From Planctomycetota bacterium (lineage in GTDB: Bacteria > Planctomycetota > UBA1135 > UBA2386): a stretch of DNA of 33,063 nt. Location: assembly GCA_028281765.1 (NCBI GenBank), contig JANQJF010000026.1, forward strand, positions 1 to 33,063. The letters run 5' to 3'. Made by a program: the position numbers and the translations under genes. Below are positions 9,701-17,598 of this stretch, piece by piece; the first letter of the stretch is position 1, and each line of letters opens with the position of its first letter. Below the pieces are notes generated by a model, which saw nothing but the letters and a program-made list of their open reading frames with translations, ran no database searches and was not told the origin of the DNA.

Positions 9701-10033
9701 GTCGCCGAGGTGGTTGCACGTGTACGCGCACTGGCGGCCTTCATGCCACCGTACAGTGACCGGGGCCAGGCCCGTCGGGATACGGTCGAGCAGCTCGTAG
9801 TCCAGGGCGTCATAGATCTCGAGGGCGTTGTCTGGCGTGTTGCAGACCAGCAGGAGCTGGCGGTCGCCCTGCACGGCACCGCTGTCGAACTCGATCGTCG
9901 CGAGCGCGAGGCCTTGTACGGCGTGGATCTCGAAGTTCACGAACGAGCGCTGTGTGGCGGATTCGCGTGGGGCTCCGAGAGCGGCGAGAAGCGTAACGAC
10001 GAGCGGAGCGGCTCGGGTGCGGAGTCGTTTCAT
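6749..10033 (-). CDS. Secreted beta-propeller protein with two haem c-binding sites
   Basis: The 1094-residue protein starts with a basic, hydrophobic signal peptide (about residues 1-27). Its N-terminal half (about 30-480) has YVTN/lactonase-like propeller phrases such as LLVCNTPDNALEIYD and RIPTGLAPVTVRW. The second half carries CSSCH (C505, C508, H509) and CSMCH (C670, C673, H674), two classic haem c attachment motifs spaced as in dihaem cytochrome-peroxidase-like domains. A long beta-rich tail of about 320 residues follows. It is probably a periplasmic or surface redox protein; partner and substrate are unknown. No cytochrome maturation genes are nearby. The ATG at 10033 is preferred because it begins the signal peptide; no Shine-Dalgarno is visible. 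It is divergent from a Tat-exported oxidoreductase, with 146 bp between. Confidence 0.85.
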   Translation of the reverse strand: MKRLRTRAAPLVVTLLAALGAPRESATQRSFVNFEIHAVQGLALATIEFDSGAVQGDRQLLLVCNTPDNALEIYDALDYELLDRIPTGLAPVTVRWHEGRQCAYTCNHLGDSVTCVSISSTGVNQAGDAVIRASLEYTTAVGDEPCDITFLPLSNPEIAAITLRSRNAVTTRLADDMSEIDPRALLQPSLPGAVFTALKSPGYMQWASDRRLYILDRMDADDTDMNGLFDIDMYAIDGTFVSNPAQDDLFTPTSPYLNKHFGGMGTTHHAMAIDQFGSRMFVVGTRARHDVETEVNLAAVETGFVESWLWSVDLIGIGAPTLRPESPNPPAPAAARPSFNLNRDYAQSQTDVVGVPKPDALAQPTGIALLEDSATGALQKVIVTAFSSDRIGILTPDDTAPGGWTVQRVAINVFNDDAGGERNYSRSGPRSIVVSNEMSNSSGEPGIAFVLNALDNSVSVIDVGGTSPSELERFQLANDPTFNSIRIGRDFLYSGEHSGNGTVSCSSCHVDGHTDGIAWDLSEPQDGGPIPPTFKDGLPPGADTTNFTGKKLRMVTQTLRGLVNFTVTGEAQDLFTNAPYHWRGDRARFQNFNGAFEGLLDATQLPADDMDRFTKFVNTVRHPPNPEQDPTRRHRGVRGDAMNLFDPLAEGELNGMKIFFSGSDGTGHSCSMCHTLPEGSNNRGVDAVANGSPGPLESAALRHMFDREAVIRLGNIVPPQNESDQIWTRRIGITHSGAAIGDKQRESVNDLTAKFGPNLLHFQNVQGFDQVDLDAAADVIAFVRALDSGVAPRVGHAYTFVPGADNLTVTRAMIEQVEEANCDLVAHVEDAAGVRSGWWYDLTMGADGRFVNEETGADAGFGLLNGMVNNQGATVVVQSVPVGSGRTIASLDGNVATFSGSTPTNLTLEPMAMPTQYEEAGDLERNWILDQQRNPMFDQNGVPRFTFRPSIDAKMTLQTAIAPDFGMAVLKHEPPRRFRVTGTDILPGALLTIEVKDGTGGSVDLRLPLFPTIHTNAAGDRIWESFVETEDEMQFALLCGGPYLSPVQLVLGLRSTDPTILDPATNNSYSFSVQNEGGNPAGTGIGPLRIDHVR

Positions 10034-10166
10034 GGCTGGATCTGCCGGCGGGAGCCGGTGTGAAGGTCAGGTCACAGGTCCCGCGTCCGGGCCGTTTCGT
10101 CCGGCTTCACATTTCAGGTAGAAGCGTGCCGACTCCGACCAAGTGGATTGGAAGTCGGCCGAGCCC

Positions 10167-10172
10167 TACCAT
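10167..10172 (+). promoter_or_regulatory. -10-like TACCAT, 7 nt before the start codon (leaderless candidate)
   Basis: TACCAT is separated by CCCGGCC from the ATG at 10180, and no Shine-Dalgarno is present. The hexamer fits TANNNT, the -10 pattern of leaderless genes in some GC-rich bacteria. Transcription would begin at or next to the start codon. Confidence 0.45.
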
Positions 10173-10179
10173 CCCGGCC

Positions 10180-11523
10180 ATGGCTCTTGGCTCCTCCCGT
10201 CGTGACTTCCTGCGCGCCTCGATGTTCGGCGGCGCGCTCCCGTTCGCCCCGAGCGCGCTGCAGCGCCTGACCGACGAGCGCTACCGAGACTACGAGAAGC
10301 TCGGCAAGCTCAACGTCGCGGTGATCGGCTGCGGCGGCAAGGGCTACAGCGACATGAAGGCGTGCAAGAACGAGAACATCGTCGCGCTGTGCGACGTGGA
10401 CTCGAAGCGGGCCGAGCGGGCGTTCAAGGAGAACGAGAAGGCGCGCAAGTACGAAGACTTCCGCGTCATGCTCGACAAGGAGAAGTATCTCGACGCGGTC
10501 GTGGTTTCGACGCCGGACCACACGCACGCGGTCGCGGCGGTGGCCGCTCTCGAGCGTGGCCTGCACGTGTTTTGCCAGAAGCCGCTGACGCACTCGGTCG
10601 AGGAGGCGCGCACGCTCCGGATGCTCGCGCAGCGCGGCCGCATGGTCACGCAGATGGGCAACCAGGGCACGTCGATGGAAGGCGTGCGCCGCGCGTGCGA
10701 GCTCGTGCGCTCCGGCGCCGTCGGCGAGATCACCGAAGCCCACGTCTGGACCGACCGGCCGAAGGGCTGGTGGAATCAGAACATGAACGCGCCGACCGAC
10801 GTGCAGGTGATCCCGAAGACGCTGCGCTGGGACCTCTGGCTCGGCCCTGCCAAGCACCGGCCGTACCACAAGGACTACATGCCGTTCCACTGGCGCGGCT
10901 GGTGGGACTTCGGCACGGGCGCGCTCGGCGACATGGCGTGCCACGTCATGAACATGACCTACCTCGCGCTCGAGCTCGGCATCCCGACCGCGGTCGAGGC
11001 GAAGTTCGAGGGTGGTACCGACGACTCGCCGCCTGAGTGGTCGATCATCGACTTCGAGTTCCCGGCGCGCGGCGACAACCCGCCGGTCAAGCTCACTTGG
11101 TACGACGGCGGCAAGCTGCCTTCGCCCGAGCTGTTCCCGGCAGGCGCGCTGAAGAACGGCAAGGTGCCGGCTCACGGCACGCTGATGATCGGCGAGACGG
11201 GGATGATCTATTCGCCGACGACGTACGGCGAGCGCGTGATGCTGCTGCCCGAAGAGGACTTCCAGGACTTCGAGGGACCGGAGCCGTACCTGCCTCGTTC
11301 GCCGGGTATCCACCAGGAGTGGCTCGCGGGCTGCAAGGGTGGACCGGAGCCGATGTCGAGCTTCCAGCACGCGGGTCAGTTCACTGAAGCGATCCTGCTG
11401 GGCAACGTCGCGATCCGGGCGGGGGAGCGCATCGAGTACGACCCGGGTCGCCTACTCGTGACGAACAGCGAGAAGGCGAACCGGTATCTGCGGGACGAGT
11501 ACGCGTACGGCTACCGGATCTGA
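10180..11523 (+). CDS. Tat-exported Gfo/Idh/MocA-family oxidoreductase
   Basis: The 447-residue NAD(P)-dependent sugar or cyclitol dehydrogenase-like protein starts with a twin-arginine signal, SSRRDFLRAS (R7, R8), so it is probably exported folded with its cofactor. The Rossmann fold starts at LNVAVIGCGGKG (glycine loop 50-55). STPDHTHAVAA (110-120) and CQKPLTH (132-138) are the family landmarks; the usual EKP is QKP here. The C-terminal half (HWRGWWDFGTGALGDMACH and HQEWLAGCKGG) is typical of planctomycete members annotated as secreted oxidoreductases. The substrate is unknown. ATG 10180 was chosen because it opens the Tat signal and follows a TANNNT hexamer. The gene ends 7 bp from a convergent neighbour. 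Confidence 0.92.
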   Translation: MALGSSRRDFLRASMFGGALPFAPSALQRLTDERYRDYEKLGKLNVAVIGCGGKGYSDMKACKNENIVALCDVDSKRAERAFKENEKARKYEDFRVMLDKEKYLDAVVVSTPDHTHAVAAVAALERGLHVFCQKPLTHSVEEARTLRMLAQRGRMVTQMGNQGTSMEGVRRACELVRSGAVGEITEAHVWTDRPKGWWNQNMNAPTDVQVIPKTLRWDLWLGPAKHRPYHKDYMPFHWRGWWDFGTGALGDMACHVMNMTYLALELGIPTAVEAKFEGGTDDSPPEWSIIDFEFPARGDNPPVKLTWYDGGKLPSPELFPAGALKNGKVPAHGTLMIGETGMIYSPTTYGERVMLLPEEDFQDFEGPEPYLPRSPGIHQEWLAGCKGGPEPMSSFQHAGQFTEAILLGNVAIRAGERIEYDPGRLLVTNSEKANRYLRDEYAYGYRI

Positions 11524-11530
11524 GCGCGCG

Positions 11531-12631
11531 TCACAATCGGTAGGTGTTGGACGCGGGTTCGTACGTCAGGTCTCGGTCACCGCGCCCGTCCACCCGCTCG
11601 CCGTTGAGCGCGCGCTTGAAGAAGCGCTTCACCTTCGCGTTCTTCAGCGGGTCGCCCTCGAAGTAGGCATGGGACCGCCCGACCGACGTGGCGTCGGTGA
11701 ACTGCACGTAGGCGGCGTACTTCGCGTACAGGTTGAAAGGGTAGTGGCCCAATCGCGCGAGCTGCTCGTCGCCGGACTTCATCCGCGACACCTGCAACGC
11801 CTTGTCGTCCTCGTTGATCGTGACGTACACCCGCCTGCGGCAGCGGATCTCGTCGACCCAGCGCGCGTGGTCGAGGTTGTTGGTGTCAGCTGCGCAGAGC
11901 ACGACGTTGTCGAACAACATGCCCTTGCCTTCGGACGCAGTCGACAACAGCAAGTGCTTGTAGAGGTAGTTGCCCATGCTGTGCGCCAACAGGTTGACGG
12001 TGAACGGGCAGCCTTGGTCGTAGGTGCGAGCGATCAGCTCGTCACGGAGCTCCGGGTTGGTCGGGTGCTTCTCGGCCGCCTTCTCTCGAACGCGCTCGAG
12101 ACGCTGCTTGCTGACCTTGTCGAGCTTGTCTCCGATCGCGGCGAGGGTTCGGTCGAAAGCGCCGATCGACGCCTTGGCGTCCCGCTTGTCGCTCTTGTAG
12201 CTCGCCGTGCCGGAGATCGGTCCGCCACCGTTCGCGGGCCAGGAGAACGCGAGGACTTCGACTCCGTAGTTGCGCGAGAGCTGCCGCGAGCGTTCCAGCA
12301 CGTCCTCGATGTCGTTGTTGAAGCCGTGCACGAACACGAGCAGGTTCTTGCCCTTGCGTTTGGACTTGGGGTCGATCGCCCGCGGGTTGACCGAGGACAG
12401 CAGCTTGTGAGCCACGTAGTCGGTGATGTGATCCTCTTCGTCGCTAGCTCCGATCTCCTTCTTCATGGCGGCCGACATCTCGTCGGGCAGCACCTCGAGT
12501 CGCCACTTGCCCGCCTTGCGCACGGCCTCGACGACGCGTAGCTCGTTCGGTCCCTTGGCGTTGGGCTTCTTCCCCAGGATGTCGACACCGCTGCGCTTGG
12601 GGCGGATCTCTCGATTGGTCACGATGAACAT
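11531..12631 (-). CDS. DUF900-type alpha/beta hydrolase
   Basis: This 366-residue protein has no signal peptide. The strand-turn LLVFVHGFNND (H102) and AFSWPANG match the DUF900 (PF05990) hydrolases. The nucleophile elbow is AHSMGN (S218), followed by a likely acid at D249 (CAADTNN) and a likely catalytic histidine at H321 (GRSHAYF), so a complete serine-hydrolase triad can be proposed. A charged helical insert sits at about 145-200. AGGAG lies 8 nt before the ATG. The gene is 18 bp downstream of a lipoprotein gene on the same strand, so the two are probably one transcript. The natural substrate is unknown; esterase or amidase activity are the obvious options. Confidence 0.8.
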   Translation of the reverse strand: MFIVTNREIRPKRSGVDILGKKPNAKGPNELRVVEAVRKAGKWRLEVLPDEMSAAMKKEIGASDEEDHITDYVAHKLLSSVNPRAIDPKSKRKGKNLLVFVHGFNNDIEDVLERSRQLSRNYGVEVLAFSWPANGGGPISGTASYKSDKRDAKASIGAFDRTLAAIGDKLDKVSKQRLERVREKAAEKHPTNPELRDELIARTYDQGCPFTVNLLAHSMGNYLYKHLLLSTASEGKGMLFDNVVLCAADTNNLDHARWVDEIRCRRRVYVTINEDDKALQVSRMKSGDEQLARLGHYPFNLYAKYAAYVQFTDATSVGRSHAYFEGDPLKNAKVKRFFKRALNGERVDGRGDRDLTYEPASNTYRL

Positions 12632-12649
12632 TCGGTCGTCTCCTGCTGG

Positions 12650-15166
12650 TCAGTTGGTGAACACGTGGATTCCCGACTCACCGGCGGTGACCTGCTGCAC
12701 CGCGCCGGTGTCGTCGTATTGCTCGAGTTGGGCGTCGACGGACGCGGAGTCGAAGTCGGCCACACGCCACAGCTTGTCGGCGAGGATCAGAGCCTGGGGG
12801 CTGGCCTGGATCAGCACCTCGACGTTCCAGCCGAGCTTGTCCTGGGCGACGCTGACCGGTGCGAGCAACATCGAGAAGCTGTCGCAGAGCTGCACTCCGC
12901 TGCGCGCGTAGTGCGCCCAGACCAATTCGCTGCACGCGTAGCGGACCTGGTTCCGCCAATCGAACGCGTAGTCGAAGCTGTCCCACGCTTGGGCGCGGTA
13001 GTTCGGTGGCGCGGCTTCCTCGGCTCCGAGCAGCTCGAACGTCGCGGCGTCGGCAGTCGCGGCCTTGCCGAAGTGCTCGAGCTTGCGAGCACGACGCTTG
13101 CTGTAGAGCTCGACGACTTCGCGCGCCGCGCGGCCGGGCGCCACGGCGAGATCACCCTGCAGCTCCGTGTCGCGGACTCGGAAGATCGCGCCCGCGATCC
13201 CCTCGGGGCTGCCGAAGAACTCCTTCATCGTCTTGCGACGCAAACCCTCGCCGGGATACGCGTCGTACACGAACGCGCGCGGACGGCCCTCGACCTCTTC
13301 GACGACGATCATGCCGGCGTGTGACAAGAAAGGGGTGCCCGGCCAGTACGGCATGTTGTTCGCCAACGCGTCGGCGTCGGTCATGTCGAGGTCGAACGGG
13401 GACGGCAGTGCGTCGCCACGCTTCGAGACGGCGTCGCGGATGTCTTGGATGTCCCTACCTCGCATCGCGTGCACGTCTTCGGGGCGGAACCAGGTCAGCT
13501 CTCCGGGGCTGTCCTCCGGTGCGATCACCTCGGGTTCCTGACCTTCGATGACCTCCGTGGTCCACTCGTCGCCGACGCGGGTCGCGACCGTCTCGTCCTC
13601 GATCTGTTTGCCGATGTAGCGATCCAGCACCGTCAGGAACGCCGGGTTCGCCGCGGGATCCGTGAAGAACGGATGCTCTCTCGGGTCCTGTGGGGGCGAA
13701 TCCACAGCCGCGCGCAGACTCTCGGGAACGTGTTCCCACAGGTCCGCGAGCGTCTGTTTCACGAGCGGCTGGGCCGGCGGGGCAGCGAACGACATGCGGA
13801 AGATCGTGAACGGGTTCCCGGCTCCAGGCGCGTCCATCTCGGTCACGAACCCGTTGGCGTCGCGCTCGCGCACCGCCGGCAGCGGGAACGTTCCGACCGC
13901 GATCTGACGGCTCGAGCCGAGGCGCAGCGCGACATCGCCGGTGTGGACGTCGAGGAAGCGCTCTCCGTCCAATTGGAGGACTCGCGCCACGCCGTTCGGC
14001 AGCACCTTGTGGGCCTTGGCGCGCTCCAGCTTCGCCATGTTGGGCATCACGGTCGCGAGCTCGGTCGGCTTGGCCTCGAGCAGCAGCGACGCGGCGTTCG
14101 CGTGGAAACGACCCAGTTGCCGCACCGACTTCTTCCACGCTTCGGACGTCGGCGCGGCGTCGCCGGACGCGGACAGCACGTCCTCCAAGTTCTGCAGGAG
14201 TCGGCGGCGACTCTTCATCAGCGCGCGCACGTCCTCGGCGGTCAACGAGTTCGCGTAGATGCGGTCCGTCCTGTGCGGGCGCTGCGACCGGTCGATCGCG
14301 GGTTTGCCGTCGACCACGGGATTGCGGATCCCGAGCGTGCCCCGAAGAGTCACTGCCGGAGCGCAGTGCTCGGCCCGAGATCGAAACCCCTGGCCCAGGG
14401 AGACGTCCGCGAAGACGGTCGCGCCGTCATCGGCGACTTCGCGGAGGAGGTCGAGCGGCAGCTCGAAGATCAGGTCGAACCGAGTCGCCGTGTTCTCCTC
14501 GTAGTACGCCTTGACGGCGCCGCTCCGCTTGACCATCACGTTGGCGACGATCGCCTTCTGATCCACGCCGAGATCGGCGAGCAGCTCCTTGGGTGACTTG
14601 ATCGGCTGGATCTCCTGCCAGCTCATCGCCGGTTCCGCGCGCACGAAGTCGACGCCGAGCTTGCCACGTCGAGCGGCGTCGGCTTGGGACGCGGTCATCA
14701 GGTGAACGCCGGGCGCGAACGTTCCCGGAGCGTCCTCGCGCACGCGCCAGTACGCGATCGACGCACGCAGGAATCGGTAATCCTTGTCGTCGTAGACGAG
14801 GTCGTTCAGTCGGCTGATGCGACGCACGATTCGGTCGTCTGCCCTGCCTCGGAGCGCGAGGAGCGACTCGATGCGCCCCGCGCCGTTCTCGTCGAGACTC
14901 GTGGACACGTAGAAGAGCTCACCCGTCACTCGCAGTGTCGTGGGCACACCTTCTTCGTCGAGAACGCGCGCCAGACGCTCCGACACTCGGTAGCTCGGGT
15001 CGTCGCGCAGCTCCATCCAAGTGGGCCGCGCGAACTCCGGGCTTCTCTCGTCCGTGGGGTCGTGGATGCCGGCGCAGGCGCTCAGGCCCGCGAGGGCACT
15101 GCAGAGCAGCGCGGATCGGAACGAACCGCTTCCCGTGGGATTGTCAGCGACAGACGTATTCGTCAT
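12650..15166 (-). CDS. Large lipoprotein with C-terminal permuted papain-like (YiiX/NlpC-P60 type) domain
   Basis: The 838-residue predicted lipoprotein has a lipobox LSA-C (C31) after a hydrophobic segment at about 17-30. Residues about 35-560 match no family I recognise. Near the C-terminus, FLSHAGMIVVEE (H616) is followed by YACSELVWAHY (C745). Histidine before cysteine, with these surroundings, is the order in permuted NlpC/P60 (YiiX/YebB, DUF830) cysteine peptidases or amidases. In those families the enzymes act on peptide or amide bonds, sometimes in the cell wall or on lipids. A clear AAGGAGGA lies 10 nt before the ATG, and a sigma70-like promoter is upstream. The ATG at 15166 is chosen over upstream starts for these reasons. 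The DUF900 hydrolase follows. The large N-terminal region makes this an unusual architecture. Confidence 0.78.
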   Translation of the reverse strand: MTNTSVADNPTGSGSFRSALLCSALAGLSACAGIHDPTDERSPEFARPTWMELRDDPSYRVSERLARVLDEEGVPTTLRVTGELFYVSTSLDENGAGRIESLLALRGRADDRIVRRISRLNDLVYDDKDYRFLRASIAYWRVREDAPGTFAPGVHLMTASQADAARRGKLGVDFVRAEPAMSWQEIQPIKSPKELLADLGVDQKAIVANVMVKRSGAVKAYYEENTATRFDLIFELPLDLLREVADDGATVFADVSLGQGFRSRAEHCAPAVTLRGTLGIRNPVVDGKPAIDRSQRPHRTDRIYANSLTAEDVRALMKSRRRLLQNLEDVLSASGDAAPTSEAWKKSVRQLGRFHANAASLLLEAKPTELATVMPNMAKLERAKAHKVLPNGVARVLQLDGERFLDVHTGDVALRLGSSRQIAVGTFPLPAVRERDANGFVTEMDAPGAGNPFTIFRMSFAAPPAQPLVKQTLADLWEHVPESLRAAVDSPPQDPREHPFFTDPAANPAFLTVLDRYIGKQIEDETVATRVGDEWTTEVIEGQEPEVIAPEDSPGELTWFRPEDVHAMRGRDIQDIRDAVSKRGDALPSPFDLDMTDADALANNMPYWPGTPFLSHAGMIVVEEVEGRPRAFVYDAYPGEGLRRKTMKEFFGSPEGIAGAIFRVRDTELQGDLAVAPGRAAREVVELYSKRRARKLEHFGKAATADAATFELLGAEEAAPPNYRAQAWDSFDYAFDWRNQVRYACSELVWAHYARSGVQLCDSFSMLLAPVSVAQDKLGWNVEVLIQASPQALILADKLWRVADFDSASVDAQLEQYDDTGAVQQVTAGESGIHVFTN

Positions 15167-15227
15167 CGGTCTCGAGTCCTCCTTCGTTCCCGGAGTCTGT
15201 GTCCAGGAAGCTCCTTCGAAGGGCTCG

Positions 15228-15256
15228 ATTATGCGTCGGCGTGCGCCCGGGGTCCA
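15228..15256 (-). promoter_or_regulatory. Sigma70-like promoter of the lipoprotein/hydrolase pair
   Basis: Reading the minus strand, TGGACC (15256-15251), 17 nt, then CATAAT (15233-15228). CATAAT differs from the consensus -10 at one base; the -35 matches at about four of six. It would give a 5' leader of about 55 nt that includes the strong Shine-Dalgarno. Confidence 0.4.
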
Positions 15257-15281
15257 GCTCGAGGGCGCGATGGATCGCCGT

Positions 15282-15297
15282 CGAGCGCGCTCGCTCG
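15282..15297 (-). terminator. GC hairpin downstream of the epimerase gene
   Basis: On the minus strand CGAGCG-AGCG-CGCTCG forms a 6-bp stem with a 4-nt loop, beginning 6 nt after the epimerase stop. There is no U-run, so it is at best a weak terminator or an mRNA-stabilising end. Confidence 0.28.
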
Positions 15298-15302
15298 AGT
15301 GA

Positions 15303-16577
15303 TTACGGCCGCGGGACGGATTCCAACCGCGCGACCACTTCCACCATCGCCCGCACCGTGTGGTAGCTGATCTTGAAGTTGTCGGCGACGTAGGTGTCCA
15401 GCGGCGAGCCATCCCGCTCGAGCAACCCGTACCACTCACCACCACCCTCGTGGTTGACGAACGTCGCGAACACGTACTCGTGCAGCGACTCGAACGCCTC
15501 GAAGTAGCGCACGTCACCGAGCAGGTCGAACGTCGCGAGCAAGCCGACCAGGACTTCGGCCTGCTGCCAGAACTGCTTCTTGCAGTGCGTCGCGCCGTGA
15601 CGCGGATCGCCGCCGACGTAGACCCCGCCGTATTCCGGATCGAGTCCGTCGTCGACACAGCGCCGCGCGATCTGCTCGACGAACGGCTGCGCGCGTTCGC
15701 GCGACTCGCCGAGCTCGTCGAGCGCGCGGATCAACAGCCACGCGAACTCCATGTCGTGCCCGTACGACAGCCAGTCGAGCGGCAACGTGCCGCCGTCCGG
15801 CTCCTCGTCCCGCCCCCAAAACGTGTCGAAGCGGATGCCCGGTAGTGGCGTCCAGTCAAACGCGAACTGCTGGAAGCCGCCGCCCGAATCCGGGTTGAGC
15901 ATGCGGGTCGTCATGTGGTCGACGCACCACGCGAGCTCTTCGCGATCGGCGGCGTCCTCGGTCACGTGTACGACCGTCGTGAACGCTTCGAGCAGGTGCA
16001 TGTGCACGTCGAAGCTCTTGCGGTCGCCGCCGCCGCGTCCCGGCGATGTCGGCGACCAGTCGCGCAGCGACATCTCGCGGTAGCCGCCGTGTGCGGGGTC
16101 GGACATGCTCGCGCGAATGCAGTCGCGCGTGCGGCGCATGGCTTCGAGGCTCTGCTCGTCGCCGGTCGCGCGGAAGTGTTCGCCGAATGCGTACATCGCG
16201 AACGCGTGCCCGTAGCCGATCTTGTGCGTGTCGAGCGGGGCGCCTTCGCGGTCGAGGACCCAGAACCAGCCCCCGTGCTCGTCGTCCCAGCAGCGCTCGC
16301 GCACGAACCGCGCGCCGGCGCTCGCGAGCTCGGCGGCGCGACCGTCGCCGTAGCCGTAGCGGTCGGCGTACGACAGCGAGAAGACCAGGCGCAGTTGCCC
16401 GAGCAGGGACTTGTCGGTGCGCCCGGTGCGCTGTCCGTGCGCGTCGAAGTGGTGGAGAAAGCCCGGGCCATCGGGATCGCGCGCGTTGTCGAGCCAGAAC
16501 GGTAGCAGCGTGTTCTCGAAGTACTGCCGCGTGCGCGCGGCAAGATCGGCGGCGCGTTCGGGAATGGAACCGGTCAT
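15303..16577 (-). CDS. AGE-family sugar 2-epimerase (cellobiose 2-epimerase-like)
   Basis: The 424-residue cytosolic (alpha/alpha)6-barrel protein belongs to the N-acylglucosamine/cellobiose 2-epimerase family, which interconverts sugars at C2. Landmarks are KSFDVHMHLLEAFT (187-200, H192 and H194), SYGHDMEFAWLL (271-282, H274), KQFWQQAEVLVGL (about 341-353) and a late KISYHTVRAM histidine. The GHDxE form is closer to cellobiose 2-epimerases than to GlcNAc 2-epimerases, so the substrate may be an unmodified hexose or disaccharide. The start codon overlaps the stop of the kinase gene (ATGA at 16577-16574), and GGAGG lies 7 nt upstream, so translation is coupled. It should share the kinase gene's transcript. 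A sugar-salvage step is plausible, but the substrate is unproven. Confidence 0.87.
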   Translation of the reverse strand: MTGSIPERAADLAARTRQYFENTLLPFWLDNARDPDGPGFLHHFDAHGQRTGRTDKSLLGQLRLVFSLSYADRYGYGDGRAAELASAGARFVRERCWDDEHGGWFWVLDREGAPLDTHKIGYGHAFAMYAFGEHFRATGDEQSLEAMRRTRDCIRASMSDPAHGGYREMSLRDWSPTSPGRGGGDRKSFDVHMHLLEAFTTVVHVTEDAADREELAWCVDHMTTRMLNPDSGGGFQQFAFDWTPLPGIRFDTFWGRDEEPDGGTLPLDWLSYGHDMEFAWLLIRALDELGESRERAQPFVEQIARRCVDDGLDPEYGGVYVGGDPRHGATHCKKQFWQQAEVLVGLLATFDLLGDVRYFEAFESLHEYVFATFVNHEGGGEWYGLLERDGSPLDTYVADNFKISYHTVRAMVEVVARLESVPRP

Positions 16578-17551
16578 CGCCGCGCCTCCGCGAGGATCTC
16601 GTCGGGCGATGCAGTACCCGTCGTGCCGATCTTGCGGACCACCACCGCTGCCGCGAGCATGGCGAGCTTGGATGCATCGCGTGACGAAATGCCGACTCCG
16701 AGCGCGGCGGCGAGCATCGCGACGACCGTGTCTCCTGCGCCACATGGATCGATCGGGCCGTCGATGCCAGGAGCGGCGACGTGTCCCGCGGTATTCGGGT
16801 CGACGAACCACATGCCATCGCGACCGGCCGTCACGAACACGGGCATGCCATCGCGGTCGTGCAGTTCGGCGGCGATCTCCGCTGCGCTCGCATCCGATCG
16901 GTGCAGCAGGCGGCGACCCTCCTCGAGATTGAGTTTGCGCGTCGTGCCGGGGAAGGCGGCGCCATGGTCGCGCGCGTCGACGATGCTTGGGCACGCGACA
17001 CTTGCCGCAAACGAATTGGCGCGCACGGCGTTCGTGTCGACGAGCAGGCCTCGCTGGATCTGTTGGTTGAGCACGAACGCGTCAGCGTCCTGCACCGCGA
17101 GCGCGAGGCGTGCGAACAGCGCGTTGGCGTTCGATTCGTCGATGGTGTTGAACGCGCCGAAGTCGAATCGCGGCTGTTCTTCCGCGTCGCGCATCGGCTT
17201 GACGAACACGGGAGTGTGCCAGCCGTCGATTCGATCGAACCCACAGGTATCGATCTCGGCGAGCGCGAGGGTCTCCAGCAGAACGTCACCCCAGAAGTCC
17301 TCACCGGCGATGCCGACGGCGAACACCGCGGCGCCGAGCGCACGCGCATTCTGGGCGACGTTCCCGGCACCGCCCGGCGCGATGCGCTCGCTGCGTACTT
17401 TCCGCACCGGCAGGCCGGTTTCGATCGACAGTTCGCCGTCGTCGTCAGCGAGGTCCCAGTGCACGTCGAGTGCGAAGTCACCGCAGACGACGACGCGCGC
17501 GTTCGCGAGGCGCGCGAGCGACTCCTCGAGGTGTGACGAGTCCGGCTTCAT
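16574..17551 (-). CDS. PfkB-family carbohydrate kinase (RfaE1/HldE-N-like)
   Basis: This 325-residue cytosolic ribokinase-fold enzyme transfers phosphate from ATP to a sugar. VVCGDFALDVHWDL (21-34) and APGGAGNVAQNARALGA (58-74) form the substrate side. DPCGAGDT (268-275) is the PfkB anion-hole signature with catalytic base D274. The N-terminal pattern resembles the heptose-7-phosphate kinase (RfaE1) branch, but no heptose or LPS genes are close, so a different sugar is equally possible. GGAGG lies 6 nt before the ATG. It is the first gene of a two-gene unit with the epimerase (4-base overlap). The 47-bp gap to the divergent TIM-barrel gene means their promoters must overlap. Confidence 0.87.
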   Translation of the reverse strand: MKPDSSHLEESLARLANARVVVCGDFALDVHWDLADDDGELSIETGLPVRKVRSERIAPGGAGNVAQNARALGAAVFAVGIAGEDFWGDVLLETLALAEIDTCGFDRIDGWHTPVFVKPMRDAEEQPRFDFGAFNTIDESNANALFARLALAVQDADAFVLNQQIQRGLLVDTNAVRANSFAASVACPSIVDARDHGAAFPGTTRKLNLEEGRRLLHRSDASAAEIAAELHDRDGMPVFVTAGRDGMWFVDPNTAGHVAAPGIDGPIDPCGAGDTVVAMLAAALGVGISSRDASKLAMLAAAVVVRKIGTTGTASPDEILAEARR

Positions 17552-17585
17552 ACGGAACCTCCGCCGGGATTCCCGCGTGCGGCGC

Positions 17586-17591
17586 TATGCT
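17586..17591 (+). promoter_or_regulatory. -10-like TATGCT, 7 nt before the start codon (leaderless candidate)
   Basis: TATGCT, then CCGCCCC, then ATG at 17599. No Shine-Dalgarno is visible. It lies inside the 47-bp divergent region shared with the PfkB kinase. An almost identical arrangement, TATGCT-CCGCGC-ATG, precedes the gene starting at 29292 on the other strand. Confidence 0.5.
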
Positions 17592-17598
17592 CCGCCCC

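Noticed and set aside
10034..10179. Sigma70-type promoter for the haem protein in the divergent gap
   Set aside because: TTGGTC-16-TACCTG on the minus strand is too far from consensus to support, and no second hint is available.
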